From contig JAGLBQ010000065.1 of NCBI GenBank assembly GCA_023146675.1, forward strand, positions 1 to 9,186: a stretch of DNA of 9,186 nucleotides. Direction: 5' to 3'. The notes below the pieces were generated by a model that was given only the letters and a program-made list of their open reading frames with translations, was not told the DNA's origin and ran no database searches. Source of the stretch: Cocleimonas sp. Lineage in GTDB: Bacteria; Pseudomonadota; Gammaproteobacteria; Thiotrichales; Thiotrichaceae. A program made the translations under genes and the position numbers. Shown here piece after piece: positions 1-5,991 of the stretch; within the stretch, counting starts at the first letter, position 1; each line of letters begins with the position of its first letter.

Positions 1-29
1 ATAAAGCTAATAACAATCAACAAACGCAT
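1..29 (-). CDS. Possible 5' end of a gene running off the left edge (low confidence)
   Basis: On the minus strand an ATG at 29-27 opens a frame that stays open to the window edge and reads MRLLIVISF. A basic residue followed by a hydrophobic run is how a signal peptide or lipoprotein leader begins. It lies about 60 bases downstream of the mrcB stop on the same strand, so it could be the next gene of that transcript. The only purine-rich stretch upstream (GGGG, about 13 bases before the ATG) is too far away for a good ribosome binding site. Nine codons cannot identify a family; it may be chance. Confidence 0.22.
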
Positions 30-90
30 AATTTTTACTAATCCCCGTCATTTAATTTTGTACTAATACCCAGACTTACCCTATACATTA

Positions 91-2439
91 TCAACGCATC
101 AGATTATCAATCCACTTCCCTTTGGCATCTCGATTAGAGGCAGAAGGTGGATTTACGGGAGATGGTTTAGGCGCACAGTATCGCCTTTTACGCGGCTTAG
201 TACCACGAAGAAATGGAATAGTGACAGCTTCACCACAGTTGGGGTTATAGAGTAGACCTGATGCCTTGTCTATCTTGACATATCTTATTTTGCTTGGACG
301 CTTTGGTTTCAATGGCTTTGTTGGCAATACCTTCATTAAATCTGCCCATACTTTTAGCGCACCACTCCCCCCTGTCAAATTAGTTGGCTTATTGTCATCA
401 CGCCCAACCCAAACAGAAGCCACGTGCTGACCTGTAAAACCTGCAAACCAGCTATCACGTTTATTATTTGTTGTTCCTGTTTTACCTGCCGCATTTTTCC
501 ATCTTGGTAGTACTTTAGATAAGTATTTTGCTGTTCCTGTCTTGGTAACTTCATTCATGACTGAGGTTAATAAATAGGTGGAACCAGGTGATGCTACCTG
601 TTTTATATTCAATGGATAGCGCTTTAGCGTATTACCATAGGAGTTCATGACACTGCGAATCGCTTGTAATGGTGTATAAGTACCGCCAGCAGCGATAGTT
701 TGATACATCTGTTGAACTTCCAGTGGAGACAGCTCTAGCGCACCTAACAATATGGATGGGTAAAGTGGAATATCTGAATGAATACCCACATCATGAAGCA
801 TTTCAACGACGCGCTCCATGCCTAGTTTAATACCAATACGTACTGTTGGTGTATTTCTTGACAAGACTAATGCGCGCCTTAGCGTAACAACCCCCATATC
901 GCGGTGATCATAATTACGTGGCTCCCAATAGTCTCGAGTAGCAAGACGCACTTTCACAGGTCCATCACTAATGGGTGTTGCTAAATTGAACAATTTAGGA
1001 GCTTCTAATGCCGCCAGAAAAACAGCTGGTTTTACTAGTGATCCTATCTGCCTTTTAGCATCTAAGGCACGGTTATAGCCAGCATAGCGCGCATCACGAC
1101 CACCGATAATTGCTAAGATCTCGCCCCCTTGCACACTACTAATCACCATTGCACCATTTAACTTCCCACGAGGAATACGCTCTGCACGCTCTAACAGCCT
1201 TACACGACGACTTAAAACACGCTCACCTATCAGTTGCACAATAGGATCCATTGCGGTGAAAATAAGCAATCCTTCTGTGCGTAAGTCTTCCTCGTTATAG
1301 TCACGCTGTAACTGTTTACGCACTAACCCTAAATAAGCAGGAAATGGACTAACACTTGGTGGTGCATAGGTGCTAATTCCCAACGGCATTTGCTTGAAAT
1401 CATCGGATTCTGCAAGATCAATAGCGCCTTCTTTTGCCATAATATCTAACACTAAATCACGACGTTTTTTCGCTCTTTTGGGAAAACGGCGTGGATTATA
1501 ATAGGAAGCACCTTTCGCCATACCAATTAACAAAGCGACTTGCTCAGGTTTTAACTCTTTAATTGGGCGGTTAAAATAAAACTGTGAAGCCAAACCAAAC
1601 CCATGTATAGCGCGCTTTTTATTCTGTCCTAAATAAATTTCATTGATATAGGCTTCTAGAATTTCATCCTTAGTATAATGCAACTCCAGCAACCCTGCCA
1701 TAATGGCTTCATTTGCCTTACGCTTGATACTGCGCTCATTAGAAAGATAGAAATTTTTAACCAGTTGTTGCGTTAAAGTACTACCACCTTGCACCGTATG
1801 ACCTGCTTTTAAGTTTGCAACCATTGCACGTCCTATTGAGCGCGGATTGATACCTAAATGTTCATAAAAATGCTTATCTTCAATTGCAACTAACCCTTTG
1901 ATTAACAATGATGGAACATCATCTAGACGCGCTAAAACGCGGTCTTCATTATGACTGGGGTAAAAATTACCAATCAGAACCCGCTCCATGCGCATTAATG
2001 TTAATGGATCATCACTATTTTCATGACTTAAAGATTTAATACGCCCTTTTCTAAGCGTAACTTTGATTCTACGCTCTGGCTCCTTATCATCTGCAAACTG
2101 AAACCCTCGCGTATGAATAATAAAAGTATTACCATTGCGGATATACTGCCCTGTATCAATGGGGTTGTTGGTTTTTCGATAATGTAATAACTGCAATTCT
2201 TTTTCTAGATCCCGCGCATACAAGCCTTTTCCAACATATATTTCTAAAGGACGTGCAAACACACGCGCTGGCAATGCCCAACGCTTACCTTCAAATTGTG
2301 TAGTGACATGGTCATCCAGTTTTAAGACGTAAGCAGCCGCAGCAAGAGAACCAAGTACAATACTTATTAATAAGGTTATACGGGAAATTCGCCAGAATAC
2401 TTTGAATACAACTTTTATTAGCTTAAAAATACTATTCAC
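91..2439 (-). CDS. mrcB: Penicillin-binding protein 1B, bifunctional glycosyltransferase/transpeptidase
   Basis: Class A PBP of the inner membrane that polymerises lipid II into glycan strands and cross-links the stem peptides. A short basic cytoplasmic tail is followed by one membrane helix (about residues 20-40). Residues about 55-150 look like the UB2H domain, which in E. coli PBP1b binds the activator LpoB. The GT51 domain follows (about 165-340), with EDKHFYEHLG (Glu187), GGSTLTQQLVKN and KANEA (Glu244). The two Glu are 57 residues apart, as are E233 and E290 of E. coli. The transpeptidase has SLVK (Ser467), SRN (527-529) and KTGT (653-656). Cys735 and Cys755 in the tail could pair. At 782 residues it is a little shorter than E. 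coli PBP1b (844), mainly in the cytoplasmic tail. The start is GTG, fixed by an in-frame TAA three codons upstream; no Shine-Dalgarno sequence is visible. It ends with tandem stops TGA TAA. All catalytic motifs are intact. Confidence 0.96.
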   Translation of the reverse strand: MNSIFKLIKVVFKVFWRISRITLLISIVLGSLAAAAYVLKLDDHVTTQFEGKRWALPARVFARPLEIYVGKGLYARDLEKELQLLHYRKTNNPIDTGQYIRNGNTFIIHTRGFQFADDKEPERRIKVTLRKGRIKSLSHENSDDPLTLMRMERVLIGNFYPSHNEDRVLARLDDVPSLLIKGLVAIEDKHFYEHLGINPRSIGRAMVANLKAGHTVQGGSTLTQQLVKNFYLSNERSIKRKANEAIMAGLLELHYTKDEILEAYINEIYLGQNKKRAIHGFGLASQFYFNRPIKELKPEQVALLIGMAKGASYYNPRRFPKRAKKRRDLVLDIMAKEGAIDLAESDDFKQMPLGISTYAPPSVSPFPAYLGLVRKQLQRDYNEEDLRTEGLLIFTAMDPIVQLIGERVLSRRVRLLERAERIPRGKLNGAMVISSVQGGEILAIIGGRDARYAGYNRALDAKRQIGSLVKPAVFLAALEAPKLFNLATPISDGPVKVRLATRDYWEPRNYDHRDMGVVTLRRALVLSRNTPTVRIGIKLGMERVVEMLHDVGIHSDIPLYPSILLGALELSPLEVQQMYQTIAAGGTYTPLQAIRSVMNSYGNTLKRYPLNIKQVASPGSTYLLTSVMNEVTKTGTAKYLSKVLPRWKNAAGKTGTTNNKRDSWFAGFTGQHVASVWVGRDDNKPTNLTGGSGALKVWADLMKVLPTKPLKPKRPSKIRYVKIDKASGLLYNPNCGEAVTIPFLRGTKPRKRRYCAPKPSPVNPPSASNRDAKGKWIDNLMR

Positions 2440-2445
2440 CGTTAT

Positions 2446-2550
2446 TTAATTAATTCGCTGTTGCTGATTCTTGGAACCCATAATTAAAGTAGTATTTTTC
2501 ATCAGATTATATTCCTTTATTGATGTCCAAATCCTAAAAAGCTCACGCAT
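2446..2550 (-). CDS. Possible short upstream ORF (34 codons) leading into mrcB
   Basis: An ATG at 2550-2548 opens a 34-codon frame that ends with TAA at 2448-2446, six bases before the mrcB GTG. An internal in-frame ATG at 2502-2500 has AAGGA ten bases upstream and gives an 18-residue peptide (MKNTTLIMGSKNQQQRIN). Since mrcB has a GTG start and no visible ribosome binding site, a leader ORF ending this close could deliver ribosomes by reinitiation. Against this, a perfect TATAAT at 2511-2506 may be the promoter; its transcript would begin near the internal ATG and lack the leader. Open frames of this length are common by chance in AT-rich DNA, and I recognise no family. Confidence 0.22.
   Translation of the reverse strand: MRELFRIWTSIKEYNLMKNTTLIMGSKNQQQRIN
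2506..2511 (-). promoter_or_regulatory. Candidate -10 element for mrcB
   Basis: The minus strand reads TATAAT, a perfect sigma-70 -10 hexamer, about 67 bases upstream of the mrcB GTG. The -35 is poor: TTGGAC at 2530-2525 is only 13 bases away, and the hexamer at the ideal distance (GGATTT) matches weakly. It is a candidate on the -10 match and position only. Confidence 0.3.
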
Positions 2551-2648
2551 AAAATGTAAGATATTGATTTATCGAGCTAAGCCTATTTAATCGAAATGTT
2601 AATTAATATTTCTCAAAAACAAACATCACTCTATGGATCAATAATTAG

Positions 2649-2663
2649 CGCACCCTATGTGCG
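2649..2663. repeat. Small inverted repeat (5-bp arms, 5-nt loop)
   Basis: CGCAC and GTGCG flank a five-base CCTAT loop. The arms are GC-rich within otherwise AT-rich DNA. No T-run follows on either strand, so it is not an intrinsic terminator. It may be a protein-binding dyad or part of an RNA fold with the next repeat 16 bases away. Confidence 0.35.
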
Positions 2664-2678
2664 ACCACTGACAGGATA

Positions 2679-2698
2679 TAGATGATAGATTACATCTA
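2679..2698. repeat. Small inverted repeat (6-bp arms, 8-nt loop)
   Basis: TAGATG at 2679-2684 is complementary to CATCTA at 2693-2698 across an eight-base loop. It directly follows the 2649-2663 dyad, so the two may form adjacent hairpins in a transcript. Neither has terminator character. Chance is possible in DNA of this composition. Confidence 0.28.
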
Positions 2699-2822
2699 CT
2701 TCTCTGAGGGTAAAGCACAATTATACAATTTTAATGCATAATTTAAGGAAGGTAGAATGTAAGTAAAGTATTTTAGCTGATTTAATAAGAATTGGGGGAA
2801 TAAATTGTGGTATATCATCGTA

Positions 2823-2839
2823 ATGAAAGTACATTTCAT
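2823..2839. promoter_or_regulatory. Operator-like inverted repeat upstream of darP
   Basis: Perfect 6-bp arms ATGAAA and TTTCAT flank GTACA. The dyad overlaps the -35 position of the candidate darP promoter (TATAAT at 2851-2856), where a bound repressor would block RNA polymerase. No match to a regulator family that I know. The regulatory role is inferred from position and symmetry only. Confidence 0.28.
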
Positions 2840-2856
2840 CAACTATTTTATATAAT
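2828..2856 (+). promoter_or_regulatory. Candidate sigma-70 promoter for darP-efpL
   Basis: A perfect TATAAT at 2851-2856 has AGTACA 17 bases upstream, a half match to TTGACA. This would give an untranslated leader of about 105 bases before darP. It is the best promoter-like site I see on this strand in the long intergenic gap. The weak -35 keeps confidence moderate. Confidence 0.35.
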
Positions 2857-2967
2857 TGAGCCATATTTAACCACTACATTGGGGAGTTAAAATTAAATAA
2901 ACACGGATCAGATAGGAGAAAATGTTAATATCAGGCTAACCTGTATTATTCAATTTTGAGTCCCAAT

Positions 2968-3468
2968 ATGAATGAAGAAGAACGCGACTACGCGATACGC
3001 CCCAATAAGGAAGAACTTAAACGAGAGCATAACGCTCTACACACATTAGGTCGGGAGCTAGTTGAACTACCAGAATCTCTTTTTGCAACACTCCCACTTT
3101 CAGAGCGCGTTAAAGATCAAATAGTTGCCGCAAAAAAGTTTAAAAAATCTGCGCTACAACGACAACTGCGCTTTATTTCTGGCTTGATGTTAGAGGAGGA
3201 TGCTGATGCAATTCGTGAAGCATTACGCCTGGTTAAACTACCGCATAAAAAAGAGGTCGAACAATTTCACCTGCTAGAAACTTGGCGAGATCAGCTCATT
3301 GCTGGGGATAATGCCATATTTAATGAAATACTCAATGTGCATCCAAGGGCTGATCGCCAACATATGAACCAGCTTATTCGTAATGCAAGTAAAGAAGCAA
3401 AGCAAAATAAGCCGCCTAAATCATCCCGAATGCTATTTAAGTATTTGCAAGAATTACAAAAAAGCTAA
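2968..3468 (+). CDS. darP: DarP/YjgA (DUF615), 50S ribosomal subunit maturation factor
   Basis: Cytoplasmic protein of about 166 residues. DarP binds late 50S precursors and helps the peptidyl-transferase region mature (known for E. coli YjgA/DarP). The family signature is clear near the C-terminus: HPRADRQHMNQLIRNASKEA, then NKPPKSSRMLFKYLQEL, which parallels the E. coli sequence closely. The middle has the expected helical RQLRFISGLM and the HLLETWRDQLI segment. I chose the ATG at 2968 because GAG lies 7 bases upstream; an in-frame TTG at 2956 would add four residues but has no ribosome binding site. It lacks most of the acidic N-terminal extension of the E. coli protein. efpL follows after 32 bases with no terminator between, so the two are probably co-transcribed. 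Confidence 0.93.
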   Translation: MNEEERDYAIRPNKEELKREHNALHTLGRELVELPESLFATLPLSERVKDQIVAAKKFKKSALQRQLRFISGLMLEEDADAIREALRLVKLPHKKEVEQFHLLETWRDQLIAGDNAIFNEILNVHPRADRQHMNQLIRNASKEAKQNKPPKSSRMLFKYLQELQKS

Positions 3469-3485
3469 CTAAAACATAAAAAACC

Positions 3486-3491
3486 AAGGAG
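3486..3491 (+). promoter_or_regulatory. Strong ribosome binding site of efpL
   Basis: AAGGAG lies 9 bases before the efpL ATG and is the clearest Shine-Dalgarno sequence in the window. It suggests that efpL is translated independently and efficiently even if co-transcribed with darP. Confidence 0.75.
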
Positions 3492-3500
3492 AATAATAAT

Positions 3501-4067
3501 ATGCCAAAAGCAGGCGATTTAAAGCGTGGAATGATTATAGAAATTAATGGTGATCCGCATGTCGTTAAAACCATAGAGGCGAAAAGTCCTTCATCACGCG
3601 GCGCATCAACGCTTTATAAAATACGTTATAACAATCTAAAAACGCACCAAAAGCTAGATGAATCCTATAAAACAGATGATATGCTGAAAGAAGCTGACTG
3701 CTCTAGAGTTTCGGTACAGTTTTCTTATCTAGATGGCGATAATTATATCTTTATGAATAGCGAAGATTATAGTCAATATGAACTAGATAAAGACACTATA
3801 GAAGGGCAAATAGGCTTTATAACGGATGGCTTGGAAGGCATTACTGCACTACTAATGGATGGCAATATCTTAGGAATAGAGCTTCCTGCCACTATTACCC
3901 TACAAATAACAGAAACCACACCTAAATTAAAAGGCGCGACAGCTGCGGGTCGTTCAAAACCCGCTATTTTATCAACAGGATTAGAACTTCAAGTGCCTGA
4001 ATATTTGGAAACAGATGATTTTATTAAGATTAACACGGTGACGGGAAAGTTTATGTCGCGGGAATAA
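3501..4067 (+). CDS. efpL: Elongation factor P-like protein EfpL (YeiP)
   Basis: EF-P paralogue that binds stalled ribosomes near the E and P sites and helps peptide-bond formation at difficult motifs such as polyproline. The 188 residues cover the three OB-like domains: KOW-like N-terminal (about 1-65), central (about 66-128) and C-terminal (about 130-188). It belongs to the YeiP/EfpL branch rather than EF-P proper. The tip loop reads SPSSRGASTLYK with Arg33, where classical EF-P usually has a modified Lys or a rhamnosylated Arg. FSYLDGDNYIFM and the C-terminal KPAILSTGLELQVPEYL match YeiP closely. The start is fixed by AAGGAG 9 bases upstream. It follows darP and is closed by a strong terminator 8 bases after the stop. 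In this group a canonical EF-P is expected elsewhere in the genome; that is inference. Confidence 0.95.
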   Translation: MPKAGDLKRGMIIEINGDPHVVKTIEAKSPSSRGASTLYKIRYNNLKTHQKLDESYKTDDMLKEADCSRVSVQFSYLDGDNYIFMNSEDYSQYELDKDTIEGQIGFITDGLEGITALLMDGNILGIELPATITLQITETTPKLKGATAAGRSKPAILSTGLELQVPEYLETDDFIKINTVTGKFMSRE

Positions 4068-4075
4068 ATACAGAC

Positions 4076-4123
4076 AAAAAAGCTAACGCTTTCACTCCTT
4101 GTAGAGTAAAGGTGTTAGTTTTT
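4076..4123. terminator. Bidirectional intrinsic terminator between efpL and pgeF
   Basis: A 15-bp stem (4083-4097 with 4104-4118, two G-U pairs and one mismatch) closes a six-base loop. On the plus strand it is followed by TTTTT (4119-4123) and on the minus strand by six T (complement of 4076-4081). It can therefore end both the darP-efpL transcript and the converging rluD-pgeF transcript. It fills most of the 67-base gap between the two stop codons. Confidence 0.9.
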
Positions 4124-4134
4124 CCAAAATCATC

Positions 4135-4893
4135 TTACTCACCCATCCAAATCAAACTCACCATACGCCCCGTTTTTGCCTCGCGCCGATAAGAATAAAA
4201 TCGCTCTTTATCTTTATAAGAACAATATTCACCGCCAGTTATTTTACTCACCCCTATTGCCTGCAAACGTAACCGCGCTAATAAATAAATATCAGCTAGA
4301 TATTTACCCACATTTTCAGATGGCACAAATGCCTTTTCCGCTTCTGCCTGAACCGACACAAAGGCTTCACGTACTTCACCACCCACTTCAAAGTATTCTG
4401 CGCCAATGGCAACACCAAACCATGCCATTACCTCTTCAACAGGACAGTTTAATGATGTTACCGTTTGCTCTAAAATACCTGCCTGAAGACCTCGCCAACC
4501 TGCATGAGCGGCCGCAACCGCTGTACCTTGCCGATTGCAAAATAGTACAGGCAAACAATCAGCGGTCATCACAGCACAAACCGAACCTACTTGATGTGCT
4601 ACAGATGCATCTGCCTCCACCTTTCCCTTATATTTCTGATCGGCATTGGCAATTGCTAAACCATGCACCTGTGTTAACCACAGCGGGTCATTGGGTAGAT
4701 TGAGCCTTTGTTTTAAACTTACCCTATTTTTTGTAACACATTGTAAATCATCCTCGACATGATCACCCAAATTCATCGAGTCAAAAGGCGCAAAACTAAC
4801 GCCCCCTTGTCGAGTCGTCATAATCGCTTTAATATTTTTTGGTGCATCCCAGATAGGGATTAGCCATTCAGAAGGGATATTAGTATTTTTCAT
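4135..4893 (-). CDS. pgeF: PgeF/YfiH family protein (peptidoglycan editing factor, purine nucleoside phosphorylase-like)
   Basis: Member of the DUF152 / YfiH-YlmD family. It is often annotated as polyphenol oxidase; members have been shown to act as purine nucleoside phosphorylase/adenosine deaminase and, in E. coli, to limit L-Ser misincorporation into peptidoglycan precursors. The 252-residue protein is full length. The metal-binding triad is visible: His78 in TQVHG, Cys113 in TADCLP and His130 in AAAHAGWRG. The C-terminal FYSYRR (232-237) is also typical. The usual IGP segment reads GVAIGAEYFEVG here, a mild departure. The ATG overlaps the rluD stop by one base (TAATG) with no strong ribosome binding site, so translation is probably coupled to rluD. 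Which of the proposed activities applies cannot be read from the sequence. Confidence 0.93.
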   Translation of the reverse strand: MKNTNIPSEWLIPIWDAPKNIKAIMTTRQGGVSFAPFDSMNLGDHVEDDLQCVTKNRVSLKQRLNLPNDPLWLTQVHGLAIANADQKYKGKVEADASVAHQVGSVCAVMTADCLPVLFCNRQGTAVAAAHAGWRGLQAGILEQTVTSLNCPVEEVMAWFGVAIGAEYFEVGGEVREAFVSVQAEAEKAFVPSENVGKYLADIYLLARLRLQAIGVSKITGGEYCSYKDKERFYSYRREAKTGRMVSLIWMGE

Positions 4894-5861
4894 TATTCTG
4901 CGCTAAGTTTAGACAATGCATCGACCATTTCCTGCATATCAGCAGGCATCGGGGCTTCCCATGATATTCGCTCACCTGTCTTTGGATGCGTAACAGTGAG
5001 CCGTGTTGCATGTAAAGCTTGACGATTAAATTGCTGCACTTTTGTCCGCATATCTTCATCTAATCCTGCGGGTACTTTTAGCCTTCCTGCATAGGTTCTA
5101 TCACCCACAATCGGCATCCGTTTCCAGCTTAAATGCACACGTATTTGATGGGTTCTCCCTGTTTCTAAATGCACTCGCAACAGGGTAAATTTTGACATTT
5201 TTTGTTCAATTCGATAATGAGTAATCGCATGCTTACCGACCGCGTCATTGCACACCGTCATTTTTTTACGATCTGATGGATTACGCGCTATATTCGCCTC
5301 TATGGTTGCCCCTGAGATAACCTCAGTGGAAACCAATGCCAAGTATTCACGCTTTACATCTCGCAGCTGTAACTGCTCAACCAGACTGTTATGCGCCTCT
5401 AATGTCTTTGCCACCATCATCAAGCCAGTGGTGTCTTTATCAAGACGATGCACAATACCTGCACGCGGCAACGTTGACTGATTTTTATTATGAGCCAATA
5501 AACCATTCATTAACGTGCCATGCGTATTACCCGCACCAGGATGCACTACCAGACCTGCGGGTTTATTGATAACAATCATCGTATCATCTTCAAAGACAAC
5601 ATTCAGATCAATATTTTCGGGCAATGAATCAGTACGTTCGACAAGGACAGGCATGACACTAATTTCTTCATCACCTGCTAATTTATCTTTACTCTTTCGT
5701 GGCTTACCATCAACAAGCACATGACCTGCTTTAATCCATTTTTGAAGTTGGCTACGAGAGTACTGCGAACAAAACTCGGCAACCACTTGATCAACACGAT
5801 AGCCAGCGCGCTCATAGGGTACATTGAACAAAATAGGGGTTTGGTCTGTCATAAGTTTCAT
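4893..5861 (-). CDS. rluD: Ribosomal large subunit pseudouridine synthase D
   Basis: RluA-family enzyme that isomerises uridines in helix 69 of 23S rRNA (positions 1911, 1915 and 1917 in E. coli). An S4 RNA-binding domain occupies about residues 18-80 (SRSQLQKWIKAGHVLVDGK), followed by the catalytic domain. The catalytic motif is GIVHRLDKDTTGL with Asp141, equivalent to Asp139 of E. coli; NKPAGLVVHPG and TGRTHQIRVHL are the other conserved blocks. The length of 322 residues matches E. coli (326). The ATG at 5861 has GAGAG about 4 bases upstream; a second ATG three codons in is less well placed. It is the first gene of the rluD-pgeF pair and is divergent from bamD, an arrangement seen in many Gammaproteobacteria. 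That supports RluD rather than RluA or RluC. Confidence 0.95.
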   Translation of the reverse strand: MKLMTDQTPILFNVPYERAGYRVDQVVAEFCSQYSRSQLQKWIKAGHVLVDGKPRKSKDKLAGDEEISVMPVLVERTDSLPENIDLNVVFEDDTMIVINKPAGLVVHPGAGNTHGTLMNGLLAHNKNQSTLPRAGIVHRLDKDTTGLMMVAKTLEAHNSLVEQLQLRDVKREYLALVSTEVISGATIEANIARNPSDRKKMTVCNDAVGKHAITHYRIEQKMSKFTLLRVHLETGRTHQIRVHLSWKRMPIVGDRTYAGRLKVPAGLDEDMRTKVQQFNRQALHATRLTVTHPKTGERISWEAPMPADMQEMVDALSKLSAE

Positions 5862-5908
5862 TTACTCTCAGGGAATGTGCGGGCGTATGATAATATCCTA
5901 ATTTGGTG

Positions 5909-5914
5909 TAGAAT
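5909..5914 (+). promoter_or_regulatory. Candidate -10 element for bamD
   Basis: TAGAAT is a good -10 hexamer in the 130-base divergent gap between rluD and bamD. It is followed by a GC-rich discriminator (TAGCGCC) and a pyrimidine tract where transcription would start, about 70 bases before the ATG. The -35 at 17 bases is poor. GC-rich discriminators are typical of stringently controlled promoters, so ppGpp sensitivity is possible but inferred. Confidence 0.4.
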
Positions 5915-5991
5915 TAGCGCCTCTTTTTCATATCAGATAGGGAATACTTGTGTGGGCCGCCTACAACAATACAAATTATAAAGGTTATATT

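Larger units (their letters stand above)
2440..2967. other. Long divergent intergenic region between mrcB and darP
   Basis: About 530 AT-rich bases without a convincing gene. It holds the candidate mrcB promoter and leader ORF on the left, three small inverted repeats (2649-2663, 2679-2698 and 2823-2839), and a candidate darP promoter near 2851. A strong AGGAG (2914-2918) lies 3 bases before an ATG that opens only a five-codon frame (2922-2939). Reading both strands I found only short frames (up to about 34 codons), no recognisable remnant of a decayed gene, and no tRNA-like cloverleaf. It could hold a small RNA, but no hairpin followed by a T-run marks an end for one. Confidence 0.6.

Noticed and set aside
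2649..2698. Riboswitch or sRNA made of the two adjacent hairpins
   Set aside because: The stems are short, no known riboswitch core is recognisable, and no terminator follows. Recorded only as small repeats.
2922..2939. Five-codon frame after a strong AGGAG upstream of darP
   Set aside because: The spacing of 3 bases is too tight and the peptide (MLISG) shows no attenuator-like codon run; most likely chance.
2956..2967. TTG start for darP four codons upstream
   Set aside because: There is no Shine-Dalgarno sequence before the TTG, whereas the ATG at 2968 has GAG at 7 bases. It cannot be fully excluded.
4176..4703. 175-codon open frame on the plus strand inside pgeF
   Set aside because: It lies antisense to a gene whose protein has clear family motifs throughout. 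Its translation is rich in His, Pro and Gln as expected from an antisense frame and shows no family signature.
5248..5981. Several 69-86 codon plus-strand frames across rluD and its upstream gap
   Set aside because: They are antisense shadows of rluD, overlap each other in different frames, and have no recognisable motifs or ribosome binding sites.
5950..5991. Upstream GTG start for bamD
   Set aside because: It would bury the lipoprotein signal peptide behind 14 extra residues. The ATG at 5992 has AAGG at 7 bases and gives a standard lipobox.
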